From: Streptomyces ferrugineus
GTDB taxonomy: Bacteria > Actinomycetota > Actinomycetes > Streptomycetales > Streptomycetaceae
Assembly: GCF_015160855.1 (NCBI RefSeq)
Contig: NZ_CP063373.1
Span: 6,696,001-6,760,000 of the forward strand
Length of the DNA: 64,000 bases
Direction of reading: 5' to 3'
The position numbers were made by a program, and so were the translations under genes. The notes beneath the pieces are model-generated. The model had not been told where the DNA came from, did not search any database, and saw only the letters and a list, made by a program, of their open reading frames with translations. This document shows positions 24,307 to 33,386 of this stretch, in pieces (position 1 is the stretch's first letter; each line of letters starts with the position of its first letter).

Positions 24307-26745
24307 TCAGCGGCGCGGGAGCGTGAGTTCGAACCAGACGGTCTTTCCGGCGCCCGTACGGCTCGTGCCCCACTCGCGCGCGAGCGTGCTCACCACCCAC
24401 AGCCCGCGCCCGGCCTCGTCACCGGGACCGGCGTTGAGCAGGGTCGGCAGGTCGTGATCGTCGTCGTCCACCTCGCACAGCAGCGTGTCGCCGCGGACGA
24501 GGCGCAGCTCGACCGGGCGGCTGTGGGAGTGCCGTACGGCATTGGTGACGAGTTCGCCGACCATCAGCTCGGCGGTGTCGGCCAGCTTCGCCAGGCCCCA
24601 GTCGTGCAGTTGCTCGCGGACGACGGCGCGGGCCCGGCCGACCTCCTTCGGGTCGCGGGCGATCCGCCACTCGGCGACGTCCTCCGGTTCGATGCCGTTG
24701 AGGCGGGCCATCAGCAGGGCCACGTCGTCCTTGCGGCCGCCGCGTGTGTTGAGGGCGCGGATGATCGTGTCGCAGGCGTCGTCCATGGACGCGGCCGGGT
24801 GGGCGGCGGACTCGCAGAGGGTCGCGAGTCCGACACCGATGTCTTCTCCGCGCACCTCGACCAGGCCGTCGGTGCACATCACGAGCCGGTCGCCGGCGTC
24901 CACGCGCACGCGTACCGCCTCGAAGGGCACCCCGCCGACGCCGATCGGCGCACCCGTGGGCAGTTCGAGCAGTTCGCTGCGCCCGCCGTCGGCGCGGACC
25001 AGGACGGGCGGGATGTGACCGGCGTTGGCGATGCGCAGTTCGCTCGCGATGGGGTCGTAGACGGCGTAGAGGCAGGTCGCGAGGTAGGTGTCGCCGAGGC
25101 GCTGGGCGAGGTCGTCGAGGTTGCGCAGCAGCTGGGCGGGCGGCAGGTCGAGGGCGGCCATGGTCTGTACAGCCGTACGCAACTGGCCCATCATGGCGGC
25201 CGAGTTGAGGCCGTGGCCCATGACGTCGCCGACGACGAGGGCGGTGCGGGCGCCGGGCAGCTTGACGGAGTCGAACCAGTCGCCGCCGACCCGGCCGAGG
25301 AGGGTGCCGGGCAGATAGCGGGTGGCGATGTCGCAGCCCGCCATGCGCGGCGGGATGTGCGGCAGCATGCTGTCCTGGAGGGTCTCGGCGACGCTCTCCT
25401 GGTAGGTGTACATGCGCGCGTTGTCGAGCACGAGGCCCGCGCGGGCGGCGAGTTCGGCGCCGGTGACCCGGTCCATGTCGTTGAACTCGACGCGCTCCGA
25501 GTGGCGCAGCAGGATCATGAAGCCGAGGACGACATTGCGGGCCTTCAGCGGCACGACCAGCATCGAGCGGTTGGTGATCAGCGGCCGGATGTCGCGCTTT
25601 TCGAACTGCGAGGCGATGGCGTGCCCCATCTGCTCGCTGATGCGCGGCACGAGCACCGGCTCACCGCTGGTCATGCACTGGAAGAACGGCGTGTGCGCCG
25701 GAAAGGGCATGGCCTCGCCGACGGGCACGACGTCGTCCCAGCGGCCGGGTTCGTCGGTGTGCTCGACGGCGACCCGGTGCCACATGGTGGTGGTGTCCGG
25801 CACGCCGTCGGGGAACCCCTCGCCGGCGACGACCTGTTCGCGCAGATAGGTGCCGGCGACGTCGGTGAAGCGGGGCACGACGGCCTTGCTGACCTCGACG
25901 ATGGTCCGCGCCAGGTCGAGGGAGGTGCCGATGCGTCCGCTGACCTCGTTCAGGAACTCCAGGCGTTCGCGTACGGCGACGTATTCGAGGTCCTCGGCCT
26001 CGTCGGTGTACTCCTGCGGTAACGGCAGGCCTTCGGCCGCGGCGCGGGCGGCGCGCTCGCGTCGGGCCCGGCGCTCGACGCGCCGGGGCACGCCCCAGTC
26101 GGGGGCGACGGGCACACGGTCGTTCTGGCTGAACTCCAGGACGGGATAGCCCAGTTCGAGGATCTGCCCGACGATACGGGCGCTCTCCTCGACACTCATG
26201 CTGGGCAGGATCTCGGGGAGCCTGCCGGCGAGTTCCGTGGCGCCGGGGAAGTCGGTGTGCAGGGCGAACGCGGGCGCGACGCGCTCGAAGCCGGGGTCCC
26301 CGTCACGGTCGTCCTGCCGGAGCCGGCCCACATCGGCGCCGAGCACGAGCAGCCGCTCCGGACCGGGTCCCACCAGCGGGTAGGCCCACCACAGGACGTC
26401 GACCCGGTGGTCCCGTTCGGGCACGGTCAGGCGGGCGCGTCCCGCGGCCGGGTAGTACAGCCGTCCGTCCAGGGACGTCTCGAGGTCGTGGCCGAGTCCG
26501 TCGTACGCCGAGTAGGCCCCGTACGGTGAGATGTCGTCGTCCTCGGGCAGCGCTCCGGACACGGGCAGCAGATCCACGGCGGGACGGCCGAGCGCCTCCT
26601 CCTTGGACGCGCCGAACAGTCGGCGTGCTCCGGAACTCCAGTGGGAGACGAGGCCTTGGCGGTCCACCACGACCACGGCCAGTGGGATACGTCCGGACGC
26701 GGCGGACTCCGTCGCCGCGCCGTCCCTCTCGGTGCCACGGTCCAT
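24307..26745 (-). CDS. PAS-GAF-SpoIIE phosphatase with C-terminal HATPase domain
   Basis: An 812-residue signalling protein. It has an N-terminal PAS domain (about 20-130, LAVVVVDRQGLVSHWSSGARRLFG), a middle region and GAF domain (about 280-440, RLEFLNEVSGRIGTSLDLARTIVEV), a PP2C-type SpoIIE phosphatase (about 460-670, LVVGDVMGHGLNSAAMMGQLR, with metal Asp in GDVMGHG and in MCTDGLVE) and an anti-sigma-like HATPase (about 685-810, MVGELVTNAVRHS and GPGDEAGRGLWVVSTLA). Such proteins dephosphorylate STAS anti-sigma antagonists and may also bind or phosphorylate them, controlling alternative sigma factors. No STAS or sigma gene is adjacent, so it is an orphan. Confidence 0.9.
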   Translation of the reverse strand: MDRGTERDGAATESAASGRIPLAVVVVDRQGLVSHWSSGARRLFGASKEEALGRPAVDLLPVSGALPEDDDISPYGAYSAYDGLGHDLETSLDGRLYYPAAGRARLTVPERDHRVDVLWWAYPLVGPGPERLLVLGADVGRLRQDDRDGDPGFERVAPAFALHTDFPGATELAGRLPEILPSMSVEESARIVGQILELGYPVLEFSQNDRVPVAPDWGVPRRVERRARRERAARAAAEGLPLPQEYTDEAEDLEYVAVRERLEFLNEVSGRIGTSLDLARTIVEVSKAVVPRFTDVAGTYLREQVVAGEGFPDGVPDTTTMWHRVAVEHTDEPGRWDDVVPVGEAMPFPAHTPFFQCMTSGEPVLVPRISEQMGHAIASQFEKRDIRPLITNRSMLVVPLKARNVVLGFMILLRHSERVEFNDMDRVTGAELAARAGLVLDNARMYTYQESVAETLQDSMLPHIPPRMAGCDIATRYLPGTLLGRVGGDWFDSVKLPGARTALVVGDVMGHGLNSAAMMGQLRTAVQTMAALDLPPAQLLRNLDDLAQRLGDTYLATCLYAVYDPIASELRIANAGHIPPVLVRADGGRSELLELPTGAPIGVGGVPFEAVRVRVDAGDRLVMCTDGLVEVRGEDIGVGLATLCESAAHPAASMDDACDTIIRALNTRGGRKDDVALLMARLNGIEPEDVAEWRIARDPKEVGRARAVVREQLHDWGLAKLADTAELMVGELVTNAVRHSHSRPVELRLVRGDTLLCEVDDDDHDLPTLLNAGPGDEAGRGLWVVSTLAREWGTSRTGAGKTVWFELTLPRR

Positions 26746-26931
26746 GGCCCAGGCCCTCTCTCCCCAAGGCTCCGCAAGATCTGCGCGCCCTCACCACCGT
26801 ACGGCTCGCGGCCGTGGTGATGTGCGGCAATACGGGAATTGGTGTGCTCGGATCACGACGGCGCGGAAGGGGGGCGCAAGGCCGGCCGCTGGCGCGTTCG
26901 TCCAGGACAGCGCGGGTGCGCACGGTCCGGC

Positions 26932-29310
26932 TCAGTCCTCGTGTCCGAGCTGAAGATCGCGTTCCGTCCGGCCTCCCGCGGGGACCTGGAGCACGGTGGC
27001 GACCGGCGGGTAACCCGCGGCGATGACGGTGTACTCGCCGGAGGCCACGTCGACGAACCGGAACGTGCCGTCGGGCCCCGTGGTGAGCGTGTCCATCACG
27101 TTGCCGGCCGCGTCGAGCAGGGTCACGCGCGCGTCCTCGACGGCCCGTCCGCCGCCGGCCCGCACGGTGCCGCGCAGCAGGGCGCCGCCGGCGAGTTCGA
27201 TGTCCTGCCGGGTCTCGCGGGCCGCCTTGACGGTGACGGGGACGGCGGCCGGGCGGAAGGCGGGGGCGCTCGCGGCGAGGGTGTACTCGCCGGCGACGAG
27301 TTCGGTGATGACGTAGCCGCCCTCGCGTCCGCTGCGGGTGGTGGCGACGACCTCGCCCTGGACGTCGGTGAGGGTGACGGTGGCGTCGACGGGCGTGCCG
27401 TCCGGGGTGAGCACCCTTCCGCCGAGGCGTCCGGCGCCGCCGAGGACGATGTCCAGTTCGACGGGGCGCTCGCCGACGGTCACGGTGACGGCCTGCGGCT
27501 GGTGGCCGCCCGCCGCGGCGATCATGACGTACGCCCCCGGGCCGGGCGTCGCCAGCGCGTACCGTCCGTCGTCGCCGCTCGCGCCGCGTCCGACCTGCTG
27601 CCCGGCGATGTCGATGAGCGTGAGGGCAGCGTGCGAGACGAAGGTGCCGTCGGGGTGCTGCACGGTGCCGCCGACCGGGACCGCGGCCGCCGTGCGCGGC
27701 GAACGGGCTTGGGGGATCGGGCTGTTCACCGGCGCCGGTTCCGTCTGCGGGGCCGGGGCGTTGTGGGACACCAGCGGTTTCTCCTTGAGGAAGAAGGCGA
27801 TGAGCAGGCCGAGCACGAGCACCGGCACGAGGTAGAGGAAGATCCTCGGCATGGCGTCGGCGTAGGCCCGGATGTAGGTGTCGCGCAGTTCCGGGGGCAG
27901 GGTGTGGACGAGCTGCGGGGTGATGGACTCGGGGTCGGGCAGATCGGCGCCGGCGTGCGCGGGCAGGCGTTGGGCGAGATCGTCGCCGAGCCGGTCGGCG
28001 AAGAGGGTGCCGAAGATCGCCGCGCCGACGCTGCCGCCGATCTGCCGGAAGTAGTTGTTGGCGCTGGTGGCGGTGCCGAGGTCGGCTGGGCGCACGGAGT
28101 TCTGCACGGCGAGGATCAGGACCGGCATCACCATGCCGATGCCGGCGCCGAGGACGGCCATCCAGAGGCTGTAGTGCAGCCGGGGCGTGTCGATCTCCAG
28201 GCGGGACAGCAGCCACATGCCGACGGCCGAGAGGGCGCTGCCGAGCACGGGGTAGATCCGGTAGTGGCCGGTGTGGCTGATGAGTTGGCCGCAGACGATG
28301 GAGGCGCCGACGATGCCGCCCATCATCGGCAGCATCAGCAGGCCCGACTCGGTGGCGGTGGCCCCGTCGACCATCTGCAGGAAGGTCGGCAGATAGCTCG
28401 CGGCGCCGAACAGGGCGACGCCGATCACGAGGCCCACGAGTCCGGTGACGTTGAAGACGGAGTCCCGGAACAGCCGGAGCGGGATGAGGGGTTCGGCGGC
28501 GAAGCGCTCGGCGACGAGGAAGAGCACGGTGGCGACGGCCGCTGCGGCGCCGAGGCCGAGGATGACACGGGAGCCCCAGGCGTACTCGGTGCCGCCCCAA
28601 CTGGTCAGCAGGACCAGGCAGGTGGAGGCGGCGGCCAGCAGCAGGGAGCCGAGGACATCGAGCCGGGCCTTGGCCTCGGGCTTGGGCAGCTTCAGCACGA
28701 CGGCGACGACGGCGAGGGTGACGAGGCCGAAGGGGACGTTGATGTAGAAGCACCAGCGCCAGGAGAGGTGGTCCGTGAAGTAGCCGCCCAGCAGGGGCCC
28801 GGCGACCGAGGCGAGGCCGAACGCGGCGCCGATCAGGCCCATGAAGCGGCCGCGCTCGCGGGGCGGCACGATGTCCGCGATGATCGCCTGGACGCCGATC
28901 ATGAGCCCGCCCGCGCCGACGCCCTGGACCGCGCGGTAGGCGATCAGCTCGTCCATGGTCTCGGCGCGTCCGGCGAGTGCGGAGCCGACGACGAAGACGA
29001 CGATCGCGAACTGGAAGACGCCCTTGCGGCCGAAGAGGTCGCCGAGCTTGCCGTAGATCGGCAGGCCGATGGTGGCGGTGAGCAGATAGGCGGTGATCGC
29101 CCAGGACATCCGGTCCAGGCCGTGCAGCTCGCCGACGATCTTCGGCAGCGCGGTGGCGACGATCATCTGCTCCAGCGCGGCGAGCAGCAGCGCGAGCATC
29201 AGCCCGAAGAAGACCAACCGGACTCGGCGCGGGCCGAGTTCGACGGCCTGGACGGGGGCCTCCGGGGGCGCTTCGACCCGTTCCTCGTGCACCGGAGTCG
29301 TCACGCTCAC
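26932..29310 (-). CDS. DHA2-type MFS exporter fused to three carboxypeptidase-regulatory-like domains
   Basis: A 792-residue protein. The first 500 or so residues are a 14-helix drug:proton antiporter (EmrB/QacA type) with motif A in [15 protein letters not shown], motif C-like [18 protein letters not shown] and [14 protein letters not shown]. After a linker come three repeats of about 80 residues (about 545-625, 626-706, 707-792), each with a G-V-D/G-x-P/V start, a V-T-L-x-D core, a G-x-Y/F-x-h strand and a GEYT-like turn, as in carboxypeptidase-regulatory-like Ig folds. I start at GTG 29310 because GAGGGGAG precedes it by about 5 bases. An efflux substrate cannot be assigned. Confidence 0.88.
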   Translation of the reverse strand: MSVTTPVHEERVEAPPEAPVQAVELGPRRVRLVFFGLMLALLLAALEQMIVATALPKIVGELHGLDRMSWAITAYLLTATIGLPIYGKLGDLFGRKGVFQFAIVVFVVGSALAGRAETMDELIAYRAVQGVGAGGLMIGVQAIIADIVPPRERGRFMGLIGAAFGLASVAGPLLGGYFTDHLSWRWCFYINVPFGLVTLAVVAVVLKLPKPEAKARLDVLGSLLLAAASTCLVLLTSWGGTEYAWGSRVILGLGAAAAVATVLFLVAERFAAEPLIPLRLFRDSVFNVTGLVGLVIGVALFGAASYLPTFLQMVDGATATESGLLMLPMMGGIVGASIVCGQLISHTGHYRIYPVLGSALSAVGMWLLSRLEIDTPRLHYSLWMAVLGAGIGMVMPVLILAVQNSVRPADLGTATSANNYFRQIGGSVGAAIFGTLFADRLGDDLAQRLPAHAGADLPDPESITPQLVHTLPPELRDTYIRAYADAMPRIFLYLVPVLVLGLLIAFFLKEKPLVSHNAPAPQTEPAPVNSPIPQARSPRTAAAVPVGGTVQHPDGTFVSHAALTLIDIAGQQVGRGASGDDGRYALATPGPGAYVMIAAAGGHQPQAVTVTVGERPVELDIVLGGAGRLGGRVLTPDGTPVDATVTLTDVQGEVVATTRSGREGGYVITELVAGEYTLAASAPAFRPAAVPVTVKAARETRQDIELAGGALLRGTVRAGGGRAVEDARVTLLDAAGNVMDTLTTGPDGTFRFVDVASGEYTVIAAGYPPVATVLQVPAGGRTERDLQLGHED

Positions 29311-29428
29311 GAACCGCTCCCCTCGTCGCACCTGCCACGCATTCCCCGCACGAGGCGACAACTACGAGCAAGCACGACGAGTTACGGCAGACCGGGACGA
29401 ACCGCAGAGATCCACTCGATCCGGTGAG

Positions 29429-29445
29429 GGGGGTCAACGACCCCC
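29429..29445 (-). terminator. Terminator-like hairpin after the SRPBCC gene
   Basis: GGGGGTC-aac-GACCCCC forms a 7-bp perfect stem with a 3-nt loop, 13 bp beyond the stop of the leftward SRPBCC gene. No T-run follows, which is usual in Streptomyces. Confidence 0.6.
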
Positions 29446-29458
29446 GAACACCGGGGAC

Positions 29459-29902
29459 TTACTTCTCGACCTCGGCGGCCAGCCTGGCGAGCAGCGCGTC
29501 GTAGATCCGGCCGAGGCCCTTGGGCGCGAAGGTCTTCTCGAAGAAGCCGCCGATGCCGCCGGCACCCTGCCAGGTGGTGGTGACGACGACGCGGGACGTG
29601 CCCTCGCCGGCCGGGGTGACCCGCCAGGTGGTGACCATGGAGGAGTTGCGGTCCTTCTCGACCAGCTCGCCGTCGGTGGGCTCGCTGACCTCCAGCAGGC
29701 AGTCGCGGACGCGCTTGCTGGTGGCCTGGAGCTTCCAGTGGACGAGGGTGCCCTCGCCGTCGCCGCCCTCGCGCACCTCGTATTCGCTGAAGTGCTCCGT
29801 CAACAGATTCCGCCGGGTGCCGCTGTAGTCGGCGAGGGCGTCGAACACCTTCTCCGCGTCCGCCGCGACGACCCGCTCCGTAGTGGCCTCGACCTGCGCC
29901 AT
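29459..29902 (-). CDS. SRPBCC (START/Bet v1-fold) family protein
   Basis: A 147-residue helix-grip protein: MAQVEATTERVVAADAEKVFDALADYSGTRRNLL begins the first strand and helix, EGTLVHWKLQATSKRVRDCLLEV and TSRVVVTTTWQGAGG form the central sheet, and GGFFEKTFAPKGLGRIYDALLARLAAEVEK is the long C-terminal helix. The fold makes a hydrophobic cavity for lipids or polyketides, and actinobacteria carry many unassigned copies. The ATG at 29902 is preceded by GGAGGAAG; longer reading adds no conserved sequence. It is monocistronic and ends at a hairpin. Confidence 0.82.
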   Translation of the reverse strand: MAQVEATTERVVAADAEKVFDALADYSGTRRNLLTEHFSEYEVREGGDGEGTLVHWKLQATSKRVRDCLLEVSEPTDGELVEKDRNSSMVTTWRVTPAGEGTSRVVVTTTWQGAGGIGGFFEKTFAPKGLGRIYDALLARLAAEVEK

Positions 29903-30050
29903 TGACTTCCTCCAGGACCAGAATTCTCGGGGGCTGGGGCAAGCCAACCACCCCGCTCCCACCCCGCCCAAATCGGGGTCCCCAACCGCTCACCGAAGCG
30001 ATCGCACAGTGATCGAAAACGAAAGCTCGGCTTAGGTCGCACGATCAAGG

Positions 30051-30062
30051 GAACATGTGTTC
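30051..30062. promoter_or_regulatory. LexA-type SOS box
   Basis: GAACATGTGTTC fits the actinobacterial/Gram-positive LexA box GAAC-N4-GTTC exactly. It lies 33 bp ahead of the radical SAM start, with a possible -10 (TATTCT, 30063-30068) directly after it, so bound LexA would block the promoter. From memory, the mycobacterial homologue (Rv2578c, called splB) is also reported near a LexA site. Confidence 0.75.
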
Positions 30063-30095
30063 TATTCTTGGGGCCAGTGCTACCGAGGAGGCCTC

Positions 30096-31133
30096 ATGCG
30101 CTGGGAGAACCTCACCCTGGAGTCCGACCACAGCCGTGCCGACGCCGCGCTGTTCGGCGCGGACGCCGTGGTCACCCGCACCTTCGACACGCCCGAGTTC
30201 GCCGGGATCACGTTCCACGAGATCCGGGCCCGCTCGATCATCAACCGGGTGCCGGGCGCCTCGCGCATGCCCTTCGAATGGACGGTCAACCCCTACCGAG
30301 GCTGTTCGCACGCGTGCGTCTACTGCTTCGCCCGTAAGACCCACAGCTATCTGGACCTCGACACCGGCCTCGGCTTCGACTCCCAGATCGTGGTGAAGGT
30401 GAACGCGCCGGAGCTGCTGCGCCGCCAGCTGTCCGCACGGCGCTGGCAGGGCGAGCACATAGCGATGGGCACCAACGTCGACTGCTACCAGCGCGCGGAG
30501 GGCCGCTACCGCCTGATGCCGGGCATCCTCGCCGCCCTGCGGGACCACGCCAACCCCTACTCGATCCTGACCAAGGGCACGCTGATCCTGCGCGACCTCG
30601 ACCTGCTGAAGCAGTCCGCCGAGGTGACGGACGTCGGCGTGTCCGTCTCGGTCGGCTTCACCGACCCGGAGCTGTGGCGCACCGTGGAGCCGGGCACGCC
30701 CACCCCCGAGCGGCGCCTGGACGTCGTACGGACCCTGACCGAGCACGGGCTCGGGTGCGGTGTGCTGATGGCGCCGGTGATTCCGTTCCTGAGCGACCAC
30801 CCGGCCCAACTGCGGGCCACGGTGCGGGCGATCGCCGCCTCGGGGGCCACCTCCGTCACCCCGCTGGTGCTGCATCTGCGGCCCGGGGCCCGCGAGTGGT
30901 TCATGGCGTGGCTCGGCCGCGAACACCCGCATCTGGTGCGCCGTTACCAGCGGCTGTACGCGGACGGCGCCTACGCGCCGAAGTGGTACCAGCGCCGGAT
31001 CACCCGTCAGGTCCATGATCTGGCGCAGGAGTACGGCATCGGCCCCACGCGCGCGGGGATGCGCCGTCGGATCCCCGAACCCGAGCCGGCCGAGCCCGCG
31101 ACGACCGAACCGACTCAACTCTCGCTCCTTTGA
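30096..31133 (+). CDS. Rv2578c-like radical SAM protein (SplB-related)
   Basis: A 345-residue radical SAM enzyme. The cluster motif is CX3CX2C (NPYRGCSHACVYCFARKTH), followed by IVVKVNAPELLRRQL, GEHIAMGTNVDCYQRAEG and YSILTKGTLILRDLDLL. This is the family containing mycobacterial Rv2578c, distantly related to spore photoproduct lyase, which reverses a UV thymine dimer; the substrate here is not established. Start at ATG 30096 is supported by GAGG 5 bases upstream. The upstream SOS box suggests DNA-damage induction. The next gene is 87 bp downstream with its own promoter-like region. Confidence 0.88.
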   Translation: MRWENLTLESDHSRADAALFGADAVVTRTFDTPEFAGITFHEIRARSIINRVPGASRMPFEWTVNPYRGCSHACVYCFARKTHSYLDLDTGLGFDSQIVVKVNAPELLRRQLSARRWQGEHIAMGTNVDCYQRAEGRYRLMPGILAALRDHANPYSILTKGTLILRDLDLLKQSAEVTDVGVSVSVGFTDPELWRTVEPGTPTPERRLDVVRTLTEHGLGCGVLMAPVIPFLSDHPAQLRATVRAIAASGATSVTPLVLHLRPGAREWFMAWLGREHPHLVRRYQRLYADGAYAPKWYQRRITRQVHDLAQEYGIGPTRAGMRRRIPEPEPAEPATTEPTQLSLL

Positions 31134-31173
31134 GAGCATTGGGGCGCACTCCGCGACCCGATCGGGTCAAGTA

Positions 31174-31190
31174 TTGACAGAACGGGTTCT
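31174..31190 (+). promoter_or_regulatory. Putative -35 element overlapped by inverted repeat AGAAC-GG-GTTCT
   Basis: TTGACA (31174-31179) looks like a -35 element. It runs directly into AGAAC-GG-GTTCT (31179-31190), a 5-bp inverted repeat with 2-bp spacer. The ATG of the secreted hydrolase lies at 31221. The spacing differs from a LexA box (N4), so a different regulator is implied. Confidence 0.35.
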
Positions 31191-31220
31191 TTCGTACGGC
31201 CTTCCCGGGACGAGAACCCC

Positions 31221-32768
31221 ATGAGACGACGCGCCGCCGTGCTGTGCACTGCCGCCCTCGTGGCCGGGACCGTGGCGGCCGTCCCCGCCCGGGCGAGCGC
31301 CACGCCCCTCGCCTGGAGGCAGTGCGGCACCGAGAAGTATCCGACGTTGCAGTGCGCGTCCCTGAAGGTGCCGCTCGACCACAGCGCTCCGCACGGTCGG
31401 CAGATCACCCTCGCGCTGTCCCGCGTCCCGCACACCGCGAGGAGGTACCAGGGCCCCTTGCTGGTCAACCCCGGCGGACCCGGCGCGAGCGGTCTCACAC
31501 TCGCCGGATTCGTGGCCTCCGCGCTGCCCAGGGCCGTGGCGGCCCAGTACGACGTCATCGGCTTCGACCCGCGCGGCGTCGGCAGGAGCACGCCCGCCCT
31601 CGAGTGCAAGCCGGCCCACTTCGCCCCGGTGCGCCCCGACTCCGCACCGCGCACACCCCGACTCGAGCGCGCCAACCTCCTGCGCGCCCAGTCCTTCGCG
31701 CGGGCCTGCGCCGAGAAGCATGCGGACGTGCTGCCGTACATGGACACGATCAGCGCCGCGCGCGACATGGACCGGATCCGCGCGGCACTCGGCGCGCGGC
31801 GGATCAACTACTTCGGCTACTCGTACGGCACCTACCTCGGGGCGGTCTACGGCAAGCTCTTCCCGGAGCGGGTGCGGCGCGCGGCCCTGGACTCGGTCGT
31901 CGATCCGACCGGCGTCTGGTACCAGGACAACCTCGCGCAGGACTTCGCCTTCAACGACCGGCACCGCGCCTTCATGGCCTGGGTCGCCAAGTACGACGTG
32001 ACCTACCGGCTCGGCACCGACCCGGCGGAGGTCGAGGCCAAGTGGTACGCGATGCGGGCGTCCCTGGCCAGGAGGCCGGCCGGCGGGAAGGTGGGCGCCT
32101 CCGAACTGGAGGACACCTTCATTCCCGGCGGCTACTACAACGGCTACTGGCCCCACCTCGCCGAGGCGTTCGCGGCGTACGTGAACAGCAAGGACGCCGA
32201 CCCGCTGATCGAGGCCTACGAGGACTTCGGCGGCTCGGACGCGTCCGGCGCCAACGGCTACAGCGTCTACGCCGCGGTGCAGTGCCGGGACGCCGCCTGG
32301 TCACGCGACTGGGAGCGGTGGCGGGAGGACAACTGGGCCGTGCATGCGAAGGCGCCGTTCATGACCTGGAACAACGCCTGGTACAACGCGCCGTGTGCGT
32401 TCTGGCCGACGGACTCGCTGCGCTCGGTGGACATCGCCAACGACAAGCTGCCGCCGGTCCTGCTGTTCCAGGCCACCGACGACGCCGCCACCCCGTACCC
32501 GGGCGCCGTCACGGTGCACCGGCGACTGGCCCGCTCCAGCCTCGTGGTCGAGCGTGGCGGCGGCAACCACGCGGTCACGCTGGGCGGGAACACCTGCCTG
32601 GACAGGCACCTCGCGGCGTATCTCGCCGACGGCACGGTGCCGCGCGGCGCGGGCGCGGTCGACGCGGTGTGCGAGGCGCGGCCCGATCCGAAGCCACTGA
32701 GCGCCAAGGCCGCGGCGACGGTGTCGCGGGGTGCGGAACTGCACGGGCTGCTCGGGTTCCGCCCCTGA
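31221..32768 (+). CDS. Secreted alpha/beta hydrolase, tripeptidyl aminopeptidase-like (S33, Tap/Slp family)
   Basis: A 515-residue exported serine hydrolase. The signal peptide is about residues 1-27 (RRRAAVLCTAALVAG, ending PARASA). The alpha/beta hydrolase has GPLLVNPGGPGASG (oxyanion loop), DPRGVGRSTP, nucleophile Ser201 in GYSYG, the acid in FQATDDAATPYPGA and His in ERGGGNHAVTL near the TAP-like C-terminal domain. Streptomyces Tap and SlpD/E proteins of this type cleave tripeptides from secreted peptides. No lipobox is seen, so it is soluble. The gene is single, between the radical SAM gene and a GNAT. Confidence 0.88.
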   Translation: MRRRAAVLCTAALVAGTVAAVPARASATPLAWRQCGTEKYPTLQCASLKVPLDHSAPHGRQITLALSRVPHTARRYQGPLLVNPGGPGASGLTLAGFVASALPRAVAAQYDVIGFDPRGVGRSTPALECKPAHFAPVRPDSAPRTPRLERANLLRAQSFARACAEKHADVLPYMDTISAARDMDRIRAALGARRINYFGYSYGTYLGAVYGKLFPERVRRAALDSVVDPTGVWYQDNLAQDFAFNDRHRAFMAWVAKYDVTYRLGTDPAEVEAKWYAMRASLARRPAGGKVGASELEDTFIPGGYYNGYWPHLAEAFAAYVNSKDADPLIEAYEDFGGSDASGANGYSVYAAVQCRDAAWSRDWERWREDNWAVHAKAPFMTWNNAWYNAPCAFWPTDSLRSVDIANDKLPPVLLFQATDDAATPYPGAVTVHRRLARSSLVVERGGGNHAVTLGGNTCLDRHLAAYLADGTVPRGAGAVDAVCEARPDPKPLSAKAAATVSRGAELHGLLGFRP

Positions 32769-32849
32769 GCGGCTGACCGCCCCGACGGTGTCGCCCCCGC
32801 CACACGGAGACATGGCCCATACCCCAGGAGCGGCGCCTAGGGTCCCTCC

Positions 32850-33386
32850 ATGGACGACGACCGCATACGGATCCGCCCCATGGCCCTGCCCGACTGCCAC
32901 CGTGTCGCCGAGATCCGGATCGGTGGCTGGCGGACCGCCTATCGGGGCCTGATACCGCAGTCGCACTTGGACACCCTGGACGTGGCTCAGGACGCCGAGC
33001 GCCGCCGGTCCTACTTCGCGCAGGCCGACGGCAGCGTGCTCGACCTCGTCGCCGAGCAGGACGGCGAGGTCATGGGCTGGGCCTGCCACGGGCCGTACCG
33101 TGACGGCGAAGTGCGCACCGCGGACGCCGAGTTGTACGCGATCTACGTCGATCCCGGGCGGTACGGCGCCGGCATCGGCCGCGCGCTGCTCCAGGAGTCG
33201 GTGCGCCGCTGTACGGCCGCCGGGCACCGCCGGATGCTGCTGTGGGTGCTCAGGGACAACGCCCGCGCCCGGCGTTTCTACGAGCGGGCGGGCTTCCGGG
33301 CGGACGGTGCCGAGGAGCCGTTCGAGGTGGACGGGGTGGCGGTGCCCGAGGTGCGGTACGCGCGGGAACTGACCGCTCACCGTTGA
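32850..33386 (+). CDS. GNAT family N-acetyltransferase
   Basis: A 178-residue GCN5-type acetyltransferase. IRPMALPDCHRVAEIRIGGWRTAYRGLIP is the N-terminal strand-helix pair, and AELYAIYVDPGRYGAGIGRALLQESVRR holds the acetyl-CoA-binding motif (RYGAGIG, the Q/RxxGxG/A loop). ARRFYERAGFRADGAEEPFEVDGVAVPEVRYAREL is the usual C-terminal half. The acceptor amine is unknown. Its 3' end overlaps the convergent HEAT-repeat gene by 10 bp. Confidence 0.88.
   Translation: MDDDRIRIRPMALPDCHRVAEIRIGGWRTAYRGLIPQSHLDTLDVAQDAERRRSYFAQADGSVLDLVAEQDGEVMGWACHGPYRDGEVRTADAELYAIYVDPGRYGAGIGRALLQESVRRCTAAGHRRMLLWVLRDNARARRFYERAGFRADGAEEPFEVDGVAVPEVRYARELTAHR

Noticed and set aside
26839..29427. 862-codon plus-strand frame opposite the MFS transporter
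   Set aside because: It is a mirror of transmembrane codons, rich in Asp/Glu/Gly/His, with no recognisable motif and no ribosome binding site.
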